Part shown: piece after piece, positions 20,352 to 31,300 of the stretch | Layout of the letters: every line of letters starts with the position of its first letter | Numbering within the stretch: the first letter of the stretch is position 1 | From: Oegoconia quadripuncta | Lineage: Eukaryota; Arthropoda; Insecta; Lepidoptera; Autostichidae | Assembly (NCBI GenBank): GCA_949316235.1 | Contig: OX438744.1 | Location: 27,763,578 to 27,827,577, forward strand | DNA: 64,000 nt | Direction of reading: 5' to 3' | Translations under genes and position numbers: made by a program | The notes under the pieces: generated by a model | The model's database searches: none | Seen by the model: the letters and a program-made list of their open reading frames with translations, nothing else | Told to the model about the DNA's origin: nothing

Positions 20352-20399
20352 TACATCTGACTCATCTGATCAGTGTATCTCTTTCACTCCATAAACAAG

Positions 20400-20515
20400 T
20401 GTTAGACATCCTCAACTACTCCACAGACCTCACAGTTAGGAGTGTCAGTTCTTTTCATCAGATATCCAAAAGATGGATAGTGACGGGACCTTGGTCTAAC
20501 ACCTAACTTAATTAT
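20400..20515 (-). pseudogene. LINE RNase H-region fragment
   Basis: The minus strand reads GVRPRSRHYPSFGYLMKR followed by CEVCGVVEDV. A Tyr-Leu-x-x-x-x-x-x-x-x-x-C-x-x-C segment like this closes ORF2 of some Jockey/R1-like LINEs. It is continuous with the neighbouring SINE on its 5' side. Confidence 0.55.
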
Positions 20516-20522
20516 AAAGAAT

Positions 20523-20775
20523 AAATAAATAATAAATGTCTTTGCACAAACACACAGCGCCATCAAGGTCCACAGTAATTCATTTAGGCTTGTGTTATGG
20601 ATAGATGGTTGATAAACTACACAAATAATTTTTTTTACTTGTATAAATGAAATACATCCATAACTCGGGAACACATGTCTGTATTCATCATACAAACATA
20701 TGGCCCTAGCGGGATTCGAACCCGCGACCATTTGGTATAGTAGCAGAGTTTCTAACCACTACACCAAACAGGTCA
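20523..20775 (-). mobile_element. SINE family 1 copy
   Basis: Inverse orientation: head at 20700-20775 with B-box-like 'gggattcgaacccgc' and A-box-like 'ccactacacca', tail at 20550 with 'cacagcgccatc'. Confidence 0.92.
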
Positions 20776-20984
20776 TCAACATAACATCGTTTAATCGCCT
20801 ACTCAGCTTAACTTCATCAAACTAAGGTACCCGACGAAGATGACCGTGGATAGTAGATAGTAGATAGATACCAAATCCTTTTTCTAACGTAAGACGATCA
20901 AATATTCCTTCCAGTTTAAACCATCTTTAAATTTAGCTCTCATTTAGCCTCATGAGACTTATTTTTGTTCGCAAAAAATAAAAA

Positions 20985-21135
20985 AATTTGCTCAAAGGGA
21001 TAAAGTTTTCGTCGCCAGAAGATTCGCTGTCAGCGTTCGAGAAGGCTGTTGAAGCGGTATTTGAAACGGGCAGGAAAAAGTATTTCAAAATTGGATCAGA
21101 CACATGAAACTATGTATAAGTGGAGAGTACTTAGA
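20985..21135 (+). pseudogene. mariner transposase C-terminal fragment (tentative)
   Basis: The plus strand reads IKFSSPEDSLSAFEKAVEAV and then RKKYFKIGS, which recalls the end of mariner transposases after the third Asp. Stops follow. No TIR was recognised. Confidence 0.4.
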
Positions 21136-21287
21136 AAAGATTTAATAATAAAAAAGTTACATGGAACATATTTAATTAGTTTCGCAAAAAATTGTGTACC
21201 ACGTACGAGCAGGGTTTCTTACGATTAGTGTAAGAGTCTGTGAAACACTTATTTACTAGTGCTTAGGGTGCTTCACAACCACTCTGA

Positions 21288-21530
21288 CGACCGATTGGTG
21301 TAGTGGATAGTGACCCTGTCAGCGAAACCAACGGTTGCGGGTTCGAATGCCGCGACGGGTAAATGTTTGTGTGATGAATACGAACATTTATTCCAGAGTC
21401 ATGGATGTTCATATAAATATGTATGTTTATCCGTTACCTAGGATCCATAGTACAAGCTTTGCTTAGTTTGGGACTAGATGATTGGTATAAGTGTCCGAAA
21501 CATTTATTATTTGTTATTATTACTCTCATC
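21288..21530 (+). mobile_element. SINE family 2 copy
   Basis: Head 'acgaccgattggtgtagtgg', B-box-like 'gggttcgaatgccgc' (one change), body as at 12017-12250, ending 'gtccgaaacatttatt'. Confidence 0.92.
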
Positions 21531-21587
21531 CCATTTGTGTGTTTATCCCAAACATATGATTTTGGATGCTGAAAACATAATATAGCC

Positions 21588-21995
21588 TCCGTGGCTCAAT
21601 GTAAACAGCATAAGGTTTGCGAATTGGAGGTCGCGGGTTCGATCCCCAGCGGGGTCCATGTTTAGTACTCGGTTTGGTTGATGGCAGGGAATTTTAAATG
21701 CCCATCTGGCGAGCAGCTACCATCATTTTATTTAATCTAACTCGACCCTTTGGTTTGTGTAGGGCATTTTGTGGTTGGTGGCAGGGCATTTTAAATGGCC
21801 GCCTGGCTAGCTACCACCATCTTATCTAAATCTGCCGCCAAGCAGCATTGTTGTGTTCCGGTTGTCAGAGATAAGTTAGCCAGTCCCCCAAATGTGTTGG
21901 GGTTTCCGGGTCAGTACGCTTCCACCTTCGACCTCATCTTCATTTAACATCAGGTGTGATTGAGGTCACGTACCAACCCGTTGTGCATAAAAAAA
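21588..21995 (+). mobile_element. SINE family 3 copy with internal duplication
   Basis: Head 'gcctccgtggctcaatg', B box 'gggttcgatccccagc', then 'tactcggtttggttgatgg'. The 'gtagggcattttgtggttgg' region appears twice in altered form, making the copy longer than others. The end is 'ttgtgcataaaaaa'. Confidence 0.88.
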
Positions 21996-22083
21996 AAACT
22001 CGAAAGCCAGCTGACCCAGCTCCACTTCCTGTATGGTCAGGATCAACAGCGGTACAGCTGAACGTCGCCTACTGAAAGTAAAA

Positions 22084-22545
22084 AAAACTTGTTTAAGAGT
22101 AAAGGATTTTTGACCCTAACAGGTATATTTATAATGGACTTATGTTTATTCGTTAGGCAAAATATGTCATCATTCAATAAGGTCTCTGATGTCGTAAGTA
22201 GTCGAAACTTAAGGGATATGGATCGTTTGGTCTTGCCCAGAATAGCATGCATTATAATGGACAAAAGTACATATGTGACAGCCAGTCGAGTGTATAATAG
22301 GATCCCGCTTGAAATTAAAGGTTTAAAGGAACCTCAATTTAAAAAAACTTTAAAGATTTGGCTGGTAAATAACGTATTTTATAGTCTTAAGGAATTTTAT
22401 TCTAAAAGAGCAACATTGACATAATTATTATTAATATTGTACGCCTGTTAGAGGTAAGGACTGTCGAACCAATGCAACAATGTTGTAATATCACCTATGT
22501 ACCACAGTTCTACAAGAAATTGATTCTGATTCTGATTCTGAAACG
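22084..22545 (+). mobile_element. 5'-truncated CR1-like LINE with GATTCT tail
   Basis: Coding 22089-22424 is followed by a 3' UTR and a short (GATTCT)n tail at 22520-22541, the CR1-type 3' end. The same organisation is seen on the minus strand at 57731-58984. Confidence 0.8.
22089..22424 (+). pseudogene. CR1-like ORF2 C-terminus
   Basis: Reads GFLTLTGIFIMDLCLFVRQN, then ASRVYNRIPLEIK and WLVNNVFYSLKEFYSK with a natural stop at 22422-22424. This is the post-RT C-terminal domain; RT and endonuclease are missing because of 5' truncation. Confidence 0.75.
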
Positions 22546-22599
22546 GATCCTATGAAATGACCGTAGTATGCTACCTTGAGCCCCAACTTTATTTATTTC

Positions 22600-22760
22600 C
22601 TCCTATTGTAGAGGGGGCTCTACAAATGGGAGTGCAGACAATAAGTGGCAATGAACAGGGCACATACGACGTAGGCCTGATGACTGTTGTGGCGAGGAGG
22701 CCTACGTTCAGCAGTGGACGACATCCTATGATAAATTATACTGTTGTACCGTTGATAAAA
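22600..22760 (+). pseudogene. RTE LINE C-terminal tail
   Basis: Contains 'gaggaggcctacgttcagca' ahead of 'gtggac', the RTE 3' coding end. Too short and broken for a product. Confidence 0.5.
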
Positions 22761-22824
22761 TGATAAAATAATTGTAACCAGTAGATCGAAATTAATAAAT
22801 AACATTGTTTACTACACGGAACCT

Positions 22825-23228
22825 ACCAATCTAGGCATAAATATTCGACGCGCGCGCAGGGGTTTTCATTCCTCGCTTCGTATGACGCTGCGGACGCGGT
22901 ACACTAGTACACGATCGAATTTCGAAGAATAACGATCGGGTCTAATCGGCTTCCTTCGGTTTTCTCTCAGCCACTCGTGTTTTAACAGTCCAGAGCTACA
23001 CAACTAACTATTAAGTGTTTTGGATCCCTCTAGGTATCCCAGCTTGCCTAAACGTTTGCCTCTCGGACACTACTACCCCTGCTGAGAGGACGCCTGCTGA
23101 GGCGACCATGGAGGACCCTAACCTCACGGCGACCGGGAGCTGTGGACGAGTCCTGCCACGAGTAGCGAAGACAATAAAGATTCGAACTTATCACCATCTT
23201 TTATTGCGAACCCCTACCTGAAGAGAAA
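22825..23228. mobile_element. Possible solo LTR (tentative)
   Basis: A GC-richer 400-bp block contains 'aataaagattcgaac' followed by 'ttttattgcgaacccc', a layout like the R/U5 part of an insect LTR. A short 'acacgg' occurs at both sides (near 22816 and 23235). No TG..CA ends or flanking gag/pol were found. Confidence 0.3.
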
Positions 23229-23544
23229 ACACCACACGGTTAAAAAATAATTTCAAATGTCCATTGACAAATATTTGCAATTTTTTTTATTAAGGTACTA
23301 CCACACACTTTTGCAGTTGACGTTAGGACAGGAAACTTCTTGCCTAAATGATGGCCTTAAATCTCGCGTCCAATTGTGGGAAGAGCTCTCACTACCCATC
23401 TTTATACTAAGCACACTGGCGGACAGGTGGGATTCCGTGATGCTGCGGCACTGGATACGCTTGCACACATCCAAATAGTGCTGATTGTGCCGCAGCAGTC
23501 GTATGGTCGCTTCTGTTCAAAGTTTTATAGAATAGTATAATTTA
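23229..23544. other. Unassigned segment
   Basis: Moderately GC-rich between 23330 and 23510, but no coding motif was recognised on either strand. Confidence 0.35.
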
Positions 23545-23935
23545 AGTTAATTTAAGTAGAATAGTATATACTAAGACTATTATAAAATTTCTGACATTCA
23601 TGTAACTTAATTTTAAATTGTCGTCCAGTCAATAATTTTAATTCATTTGGGAGGGCGTTGTATACCTTCGCAGCCATATAATTAACGTTTTTTTGCGTAA
23701 CTGACAACATATATTTAGGTATAATTACTTTATCGGGCCCTCTAGGTCGTAACTGTTTAATATTGGGCCTAATTTGTATGGGATAGTGTTCTGGTTGTTC
23801 CCTTACAAACAAACAAAGTTGTTTTATGTACAGACCCGTGAGTGTAAGTAGTTTGTACTGTCTGAATAACGGTCTACACGAGTCTAGAAAATTTGCACCG
23901 CAGAGTGACCTTACACATCTTTTCTGCACTCTGAA
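23545..23935 (-). pseudogene. CR1-like LINE ORF2 C-terminus
   Basis: The minus strand from 23929 reads QKRCVRSLCG, YKLLTLTGLYIKQLCLFVRE, AAKVYNALPNELK and a KFYNSL end. This is the same domain as at 22089-22424 but from a diverged element. The frame is open for 125 codons, truncated at its start. Confidence 0.75.
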
Positions 23936-24075
23936 TGCCCTTGCCCTTGCTCGTGCTTCTCTGGGGAGACTGCCTAGTGAATGTGCGATAACTGTATGTC
24001 ATGACGATTTGAAATGTTATTCTTATAACTTACGAAATAAAACATTTTTGATTTGATGTGATTTAATTTAATTTA
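23936..24075 (+). pseudogene. Small LINE 3' end (tentative)
   Basis: Plus-strand codons LNALALARASLGRLP run into an A/T-rich end with 'aaataaaac' and a 'tttgatttgatg' run, as in LINE 3' tails. Confidence 0.35.
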
Positions 24076-24195
24076 ATCTTTAATTTTTTTTTTCGTATCT
24101 TGTTACTAGCCAAAATATGGGTCTAATCCTGAAATAAATGATTTCATTTCTTACGCCTGCAGCGAAGCTTCGATCGGGTCATGATCAGACTGCGA

Positions 24196-24370
24196 AGTGT
24201 GAGTTTTGTCTCGTTTTTTAACTTTACCATCGCGTTCGCGTTTACGAAAAAAGTCCCTATGAAATAAATGTTTTACAAACTATCCGCTAGAGGCGCTGCA
24301 CATTTCTCCATACAAATCGTCACGTAAACGTGACGCGGTAGTAAAGTTAAGTCGAAACAAAACTCACACT
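24196..24370. mobile_element. 175-bp MITE
   Basis: About 50-bp inverted ends: 'agtgtgagttttgt', later 'cgcgtttacg', and the inverse 'acaaaactcacact'. No coding. Confidence 0.8.
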
Positions 24371-24532
24371 CCGCCCTCTGGATTGGCCAATATGGAAATT
24401 ACTCAATACACTGCGTAACGGGGTAGATTACGAGAGAACACGTCCAAGTGGGACTATACGGACGATAACCGGTGATTTGCGGGGACACACCATAAACTAC
24501 GTGGCATCTTCTATGTTCCCTGCGTGTCCTAA

Positions 24533-24959
24533 TATTGGATCTTTACCTATGAAATTGGAGTTTTTTTTCTTCGTTAATCATATGTACCAATTCCTGCGAT
24601 TTTCAAAGCTATATCCAAATTTGTTTTTTATTTGGAAAATGGAATATGATTTCAAGGTTTCACATGAAATATTTTTTAATTTCTGCTGGGCTAAATCACA
24701 TATTAAAAAAAAATTGAACAGAGCTCTTTTCATGTGCTTGCCAAATCATTTCTTAGATTCGCTGAAACTTTTATAAAGCGGTTACTTTTAAAAATTAACG
24801 CTGCCTATACTTAGCTTAATATTATCCGATAATACACACAAAGTTTAGCTAAATTTGGATTTACCGTTCCCAAAAAAATATCAAAAATGTTTGTATGGAG
24901 AAAACAGTCTTATTGAAATTCTTCATACAAACGCCAATTTCATAGGTAAGGACCTAATA
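24533..24959. mobile_element. MITE family E, copy 2 (inverted)
   Basis: Ends 'ttggatctttacctatg' and 'cataggtaaggacctaata'. The interior is the reverse complement of copies 1 and 3. Confidence 0.82.
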
Positions 24960-25242
24960 CATGTACGCCACAGACAATGCTGTACTCGTGGCCGCATTCT
25001 GGTCCTCAAGAATTTGATTAGTTTGCCTTCGACTCGCTAAGAAGAAGTTGACTTTCATTTTCCCCCCCGCAACCCTGTTAAGTATATAAAGCTAGTATTA
25101 TATAGCAACCCTAACTAGTTTTCTCATTCAATTAAAGTTGTAGGGTATCGTTTTCATCATCCCCTTCATGTTGTTAACAAAGATGTCTGTTCCATCCATA
25201 TAATATAACAAATACGACAGTTTGGATGTTTGTTGAATTTTT
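24960..25242. other. Unassigned spacer
   Basis: Contains a C9-rich patch near 25065 and a Helitron-like word 'gtttggatgtttg' near 25221. No gene seen. Confidence 0.35.
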
Positions 25243-25567
25243 TTTTATGCACGACAGGTTCGTACTTGACCTTAATCACACCTGATGTTAAGTGAAGATG
25301 AGGTCGAAGGTGGAAGCGTACTGACCCGGAAACCCCAACACATTTGGGGGACTGGCTATCTTATCTCTGACAACCGGAACACAACAATGCTATTAACATT
25401 GCTGCTTGGCGGCAGATTTAGATAAGATGGTGGTAGCTAGCCAGGCGGACATTTAAAATGCCCTACCACCAACCAAACCGAGTACTTAAACATGTACCCC
25501 GCTGGGGATCGAACCCGCGACCTCCGAATCGTAAACCCAATGTTGTTTACATTGAGCCACGGAGGTG
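25243..25567 (-). mobile_element. SINE family 3, full-length
   Basis: Full copy in inverse orientation: 3' end 'ttttttttatgcacg' at 25243 and a complete head with B box (inverse 'ggggatcgaacccgc') and 'gagccacggaggt' at 25567. Confidence 0.93.
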
Positions 25568-25659
25568 TTGAATTTTTAATTACAAAGAACTATGTGCTGA
25601 ATTTAGTTATTATATTTATATCGTAATTTCAAAGAAACCGCTGCACCCGATGCATCAAA

Positions 25660-25930
25660 CTTCAAAACTTCAAGCATTTATTTCAACGTAAGATACATGA
25701 TATCATTTGTTGAATGTCAATTTAAATATATTGGAAATAAAGTCAGTCAGTATGTCCAAGCTTAGCTTCGGAAAAGGAAAACATCTGTAGGAAAAGAAGC
25801 GGCGAAAGAAACAGACGGGATCATTGTAATTTTTCTTTTTTTATATATATAAAAGTATACAACCAATACAATTGTATAATTTTTGGGGACTGGGCGAAGT
25901 ATAGGTACCAAGGGTTTTGTCGGTAACCTA
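25660..25930 (-). mobile_element. LINE 3' UTR-like repeat (family D), copy 2
   Basis: Same words as copy 1. It continues with 'gggcgaagtataggtacc', which corresponds to 'ggtcgaagtacacc' in copy 3 near 55670. A roughly 560-bp unrelated stretch (25930-26490) then separates it from 'tttgtcgttcaggtag', which in copy 3 follows almost at once, so copy 2 carries an insertion. Confidence 0.65.
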
Positions 25931-26690
25931 TCATACTTTCGAAACTTTCTTGCTCGAATTTCAATTGTTCGAAAACGGTAATAAAAAATTTCAATTGCCA
26001 GAGTGATTATTTTATCTAACTTTTTTTCTCGTAAACTTATTTTATATATGTTTCACATACTAGAAAAACGGTTAACCGATTATCAGAACTACTTTTTGAT
26101 GTTTGACAAATGTTTTACTTGCCATAATTTAAATTACTAGAATAACTTTATATCGAAGTTACTTTTTCTAGAGCGAGCAATATGGATCGGAGCAAACCGA
26201 CACTGTTCGTTAGGTTCAGAAGGTTAAGGCAGGAGCGAACCTACGATGTTAGATTGTGTTTTTATAATATTGTTAATAATATTCTGACAACCAAAACGTC
26301 TGGCAATAGATGCTTCGGTTGTATAATATAAATATAATTCGGTGGAACTTTAAAACATATGTAAATTAAAAAAAATAACATTTGAATATCGTACATTCGA
26401 ACTTCTGTAAAATGCATTTTCGGTGAAATGAAACATTATCTAGAAAACAAAATTATAAAAATCGAACGGTGACAGGTAACCAACCGTCTTTGTCGTTCAG
26501 GTAGTTACAAATTTTTTAATAACCTTGTTTTGTTAATGTTGTTTTGATTTAAAATTTTTAAATTGTTTCTCATTTAGATTAATGATATTCTCAGGTATAA
26601 GGTTATAAATAATTATAGTACGTAGTACGTATAGTACGTGTATACCATAGTTCTTATAATAACTGTTATTTACCTATAGTCATAGTCTGC
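25931..26690. other. Unassigned insert and spacer
   Basis: AT-rich, no coding. Probably an unclassified element inserted in repeat D (see previous feature). Confidence 0.4.
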
Positions 26691-26737
26691 AATAAAGCTG
26701 ACTCTACACAAGCGGAGCCGCGGGCGGAGGTCTAGTT
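26690..26737 (+). mobile_element. Helitron-like 3' end scrap
   Basis: 'cggagccgcgggcggaggtc' followed by TAGT matches the 3' ends of the elements at 3570-3775 and 30187-30379. Confidence 0.5.
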
Positions 26738-27096
26738 TACAATACAGAGGGTGATTCTCAGACAGTTTGTGATAAACCTCTCTAAGTACAGACGCGCAGC
26801 TCGTGACCTTGACTAAACAACATTGAACAAGGGGTTTGGTTATTCAAATTCGATCGCGTTTTATAGACATCTTGCAATTCAACTTCTTGCGTGTTTTTGG
26901 TATAGGTTATTCTAATTTATTTAGATGAATAAACATATACAATAAAATTAGTGTACGTACGCAGACACATGCATTTATTTTGTTGTTTAGATTTGTTGTG
27001 TTTCATAAACTAAATACCTATACTATACCTAAAGCAAGTTGGAGAATTATTAGAAAACATTTATATTCTATTACTGATGGGTACCTACTCTATACA
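26738..27096. other. Unassigned sequence with an interspersed scrap
   Basis: Around 27020-27080 'tatacctaaagcaag' and 'agaaaacatttatattc' resemble 13800-13900 and 29390-29440, suggesting a dispersed repeat. No gene. Confidence 0.35.
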
Positions 27097-27345
27097 TACA
27101 TAACGTCACGACCTTTGTCCCAAATGGGGTGGTCAGAGATATCCCAAACAATTGTGTTTGGGTGTTCCCAATTTAAAAGTGTAATAATGTAATAATATAC
27201 AGAAAGGCACACGTGACAGGGGGTGAGCCCATTGCTGTTGAAACGTGCAAATCTGTAGATGTTTTTTGGTGGAAAGTCCCTTAGTCGCCTTTTACGACAG
27301 CCACGTGAAGAGACGGGTTGGTTCTATTCTATTTGAGTGCAGAAA
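27097..27345 (+). mobile_element. Interspersed repeat family 4 (SINE-like)
   Basis: Best copy of the family: 'ataacgtcacgacctttg', 'cacgtgacagggggtgag', 'agtcgccttttacgacag' and the end 'gggttggttctat'. Confidence 0.75.
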
Positions 27346-27529
27346 CCACACAGTTCTATAAAAAAACAGTATCTAACTTTAAGACTAAAACCATACAGCG
27401 ACAGAATACTTCTTCGATAAGATATTTATGGTGATTGTCTTAATAAAATCCCCTTTAGCTTCATGTGTTCGAATGGGTATCTTTATTACCCTAGTTTTAT
27501 TGAATGTCGCACCGAAATCTTAAATAAAT
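27346..27529. other. Unassigned spacer
   Basis: No features recognised. Confidence 0.4.
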
Positions 27530-27936
27530 ATTAGGTCCTTACTTATGAAGAATTTCATTAAGATTGTTTTCTTCATACAAACATTTTTGATTTTTTTTTT
27601 GGGAACGGCAAATCCAAATTTAGCTTTGTGTGTATTATCGGATAACATTAAGTTCAGTATAGGCAGCGTTAATTTTTAAAAGTAACCGCTTTATAAAAGT
27701 TTCAGCGAATCTAAGAAATGATTATGGGAAGCACATGAAAAGAACTCTGTTCAAATTTTTTTTATCATGTAATTTAGCCCAAAAATTAAAAAAAAAAACA
27801 TGTGAAACCTTGAAATTTCCATTTTCCAAATAAAAACAAGTTTGGATATAGCTTTAAAAATCGCAGGAATTGGGTAGGTATACATATGATTAACGAAGAA
27901 AGAAAAACTCCAAATTCATAGGTAAAGACCCAATAT
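27530..27936. mobile_element. MITE family E, copy 3
   Basis: Same orientation as copy 1; ends 'ttaggtccttacttatg' and 'cataggtaaagacccaat'. Confidence 0.82.
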
Positions 27937-28275
27937 TTATATAATTCTTGCACAAGTACTCTTTACCATTGCATTTAGGGTGATAGTGTTAATAATAATA
28001 ACTGTATTAACACCTTCAATCGTCATCGATTCACATACAATATAGTCTATTTTCGTGTGAGCTCCACTGGATCACTGAGCCTTGTAACTGACACGAAAAT
28101 CCAATTTTATCTAGTTTTATCATCGCACAATCGTAAAAAGAATAAACTCACTTGCAATAAAATAATCCTGATAGAGTAACAAGAATTTAATTTATGATCA
28201 GGTCGCGGAGAGTGTGTATGTATTAAATATTAAAAGATAGAAAGAGTTTAGTGAATTTGAGACGAAAGTGAAACA
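27937..28275. other. Upstream region of transporter gene B
   Basis: Repeat-free 340 bp between the MITE and the first exon; the likely place for the gene B promoter and 5' UTR. No core promoter motif is convincing. Confidence 0.4.
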
Positions 28276-28287
28276 ATGCACATGTGA
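28276..28287 (+). promoter_or_regulatory. Short upstream ORF of gene B
   Basis: ATG CAC ATG TGA ends 14 bases before the main ATG. Gene A has a matching short ORF that also ends ATGTGA. Confidence 0.4.
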
Positions 28288-28301
28288 AGTTTGGAACGAA
28301 A

Positions 28302-28343
28302 ATGGGGAAGCCTAAGCCATGGATAACGCCGTTCAAGAAACAG
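28302..28343 (+). CDS. Gene B exon 1
   Basis: Codes for 14 residues, [14 protein letters not shown], followed by GTAAGG, phase 0. It has one codon less than gene A exon 1 and A at -3. A SINE begins only 8 bases past the donor. Confidence 0.85.
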
Positions 28344-31300
28344 GTAAGGACAAATAAATAAATATTTCGGACACTTACACCAATGATCTAGTCCCAAACT
28401 AAGCAAAGCTTTTGGCTATGGATACTAGATAACGGATACATACATAAATATTTATATAAACATCCAAGACTCGGGAATAAATGTTCGTATTCATCACACA
28501 AACATTTACCCCTCGCAGGATTCGAACACGCAACTGTTGGTTTCGCTGATAGGGTCACTATTCACTACACCAATCGGTCGCCATATCTTTCTCTTTATCC
28601 CAAATGTGGGGGTCAGAGATATCCCAAACATTACAATTACACTACACTAAGTTCGTTATTTAAACAATACATCGTATTTGATTGATTAATGCTTGAAACA
28701 ACATCCACGGTTCGCTTTCGAAATATGGTACGTGACAGGGGATGAGATGAGCGCCATTTGCGAGATGAGAGTGATGAGATTGTGTATGCCGAAATAGGTA
28801 CTTATCAAACTCACAGGTTTTTTTTTTTAATTTATTTATAGAGGGTTTTTTCAATTTGAAAATATCACCCTCATGAGTACAAATCCCTATGGTAGATTGC
28901 ATAACTTAATTACAAAGCGGTCCCCAGGCAAAGCCGCCGCAGGAGAGTGACATGTGAAATCTCACAGAATTTTATAATGATCATCTCGCACTTTAATCAC
29001 TTTCGCCATAAATTTACTTATTTTAATTTTCAATAGAGGATAGCATTGGTATCTTAGCAGGGTATATTGTTCACTTTGTCCCATTCCTCTCTGGCCACAG
29101 GAAAATTTAAACTATTTGTACTTATTAAGTTCTAGTGGGCGATTTTCTGTTCGCTTAGTAAGGTGGTTCAAAGTGGCTCGAAAGATGGTGCTGACAGATG
29201 GGGCCTCTTATTTCTTACATTTCTTTCAGACAGAACAAGTCTATATAGCGCGTTTTAAAATCGTACAGCGACATCTAGTGGAGAAACGGCGTACTATTCG
29301 TTACTTTACTTCATATTCGTAGCGGACTTAGATTTAGGTATATAATCTTTGTATTTTTTGTAGAAGGATAGAGTACCCATCAGTTTTCTAACTTTTCTGT
29401 AGTTTGCTTTAGGTAGGTATAGTATAGGTATATATTTATAAAACGTACAATATTAAAGTTACCACTGTGAACTTCATTGCGTTGCAGAAGATGCTATGGC
29501 ATCCTAAAACAATTTTCTAAAAAATTAATCAATACTTTCAATTTTCTAAAAATAGTTTATTGAGTCGCGTGATATGTGGTATTAGCCCTAATTTTTCATT
29601 AATTACAAAAGTTATTGATGGATTTTTTTGAAAAAAGTTACAAAAGTTTTAATTACCTATTATTCTCCGAATTTACCGTGATGATAATGATGATCATTTA
29701 ATGATGTACTTATGTGGAATAGACTACAAATGCGATCGTCAAATGACATAATAAACGCTTTATTCTAGGATAGTTTTTGAAAAAAAAATCTATCTGTGCC
29801 AATACCTTCTATTTCACTTACCTATCCCTATTTTTGTCCTTACGGTAAACAATTACTAAAGTTTGGTTCTTTGTTGTTCAATCACGGCGAAACGGATGAA
29901 TGAACCGATAGATGGCGCTGATCGATTTTAAAACGCGGTATCGTTTCGGGATTTCGTTTGGGTAAGGTTCATATCGTTACACTACAATGTAATAGATGGA
30001 TTATTCCTTTAAATAAGTTTTTGGAAAACCCCGCTACGCGTGTGCGTAGCCGGTTAGTTGCCAATCATAGAAATATATGTTATATTATAAACTGGAAGAG
30101 CTTTTTGTGGGATTAATCCATGATTAATCCCACAAAAAGTATACGTTAGCTAACTTAAGAATTATTAATATGGAAACTATCATATCTAACTAATATTATA
30201 AATGCGAATGTTTGGATGTGTTTGTTTTTTATTTGCTCAATCACGGCTAAACGGATTTGGATGAAATTTGGTATATAGGTAGAACATACTCTGAATTAAA
30301 ATATAGCATACTATAAAGTGAGTAGTTCCCGCTGGACAAAGGGACTCCAGGTAGGCGTAGCCGCGGGCGGAAAGCTAGTTGTTTATGAAAATCAAAATAG
30401 TGTGTAGTTTTGTTATTACCCGATGACCCAAGAAAGGAGGGTGATGTTTTCGAATGTATGTATGTCCGTTCCTTTGGCGCATCCTGTAGCAGTATTATAT
30501 TTATTCTGTGATGTAGCTTATTTATTTATTTATTCGATCATGCTTACATGCAAAGTTGTGTAGCAAATTTAATTAACCTAAAACTAATTAAAAGCGTTTA
30601 TCTTATTTCTATATTAGGTGTTTTACTCTTTTTATCTATTCTTATATGATAACTATTTATAAATTATAATTATTATTATTGTACTGTACTTGTAGTTATG
30701 AGATCAACGCTTATAATAATGAGATCAAAGTAGTTTTATTTTATCTGACATGTATTCTTCGACAGTATAAAAGCATTTCTGTAAGTGATTTTAATTTTTT
30801 ACAAAACCTTGTATATTTCGTTTAATTGAAAATGGTATTGGGTAGTTTATTAGTTAGTTTAGTTTATAGCTTTAAACGGCTTGACCAATTTCGAAGTGCA
30901 TGGTGTCGTTAGATTAGTCTTGGTACCTGGAGTGTCATAGGATACATTTTATGGCAAAAAATAATAGTTCGGCCGCACGTGGAGTATTGTTCTCACCTAT
31001 GGGCTGGGGCACCTCAGTACCAGCTTCTTCCTTTTGACCGCGTTCAACGTCGCGCAGTCCAAATTGTCGGCCAAGAGAGTCTCACTGACCGACTGGATCC
31101 CCTGGCGTTGCGAAGAGACGTCGCGTCCCTCTGCATTCTCTATCGCATATTTCATGGGGAGTTTTCTGAAGAACTGTTCGAGCTAATACCCGCTGCTCAA
31201 TTTAACCGATACACTTCTCGCCGAAAATTAAATTTCCATCCACATCACCTGGATGAGTGGAAGTCTACCACTGTACGTTTCTCAAGAAACTTCTTACCAC

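Noticed and set aside
22825..23228. Complete LTR retrotransposon
   Set aside because: Only an LTR-like block is seen, with no gag/pol, no second LTR and no clear TG..CA ends; listed as tentative only.
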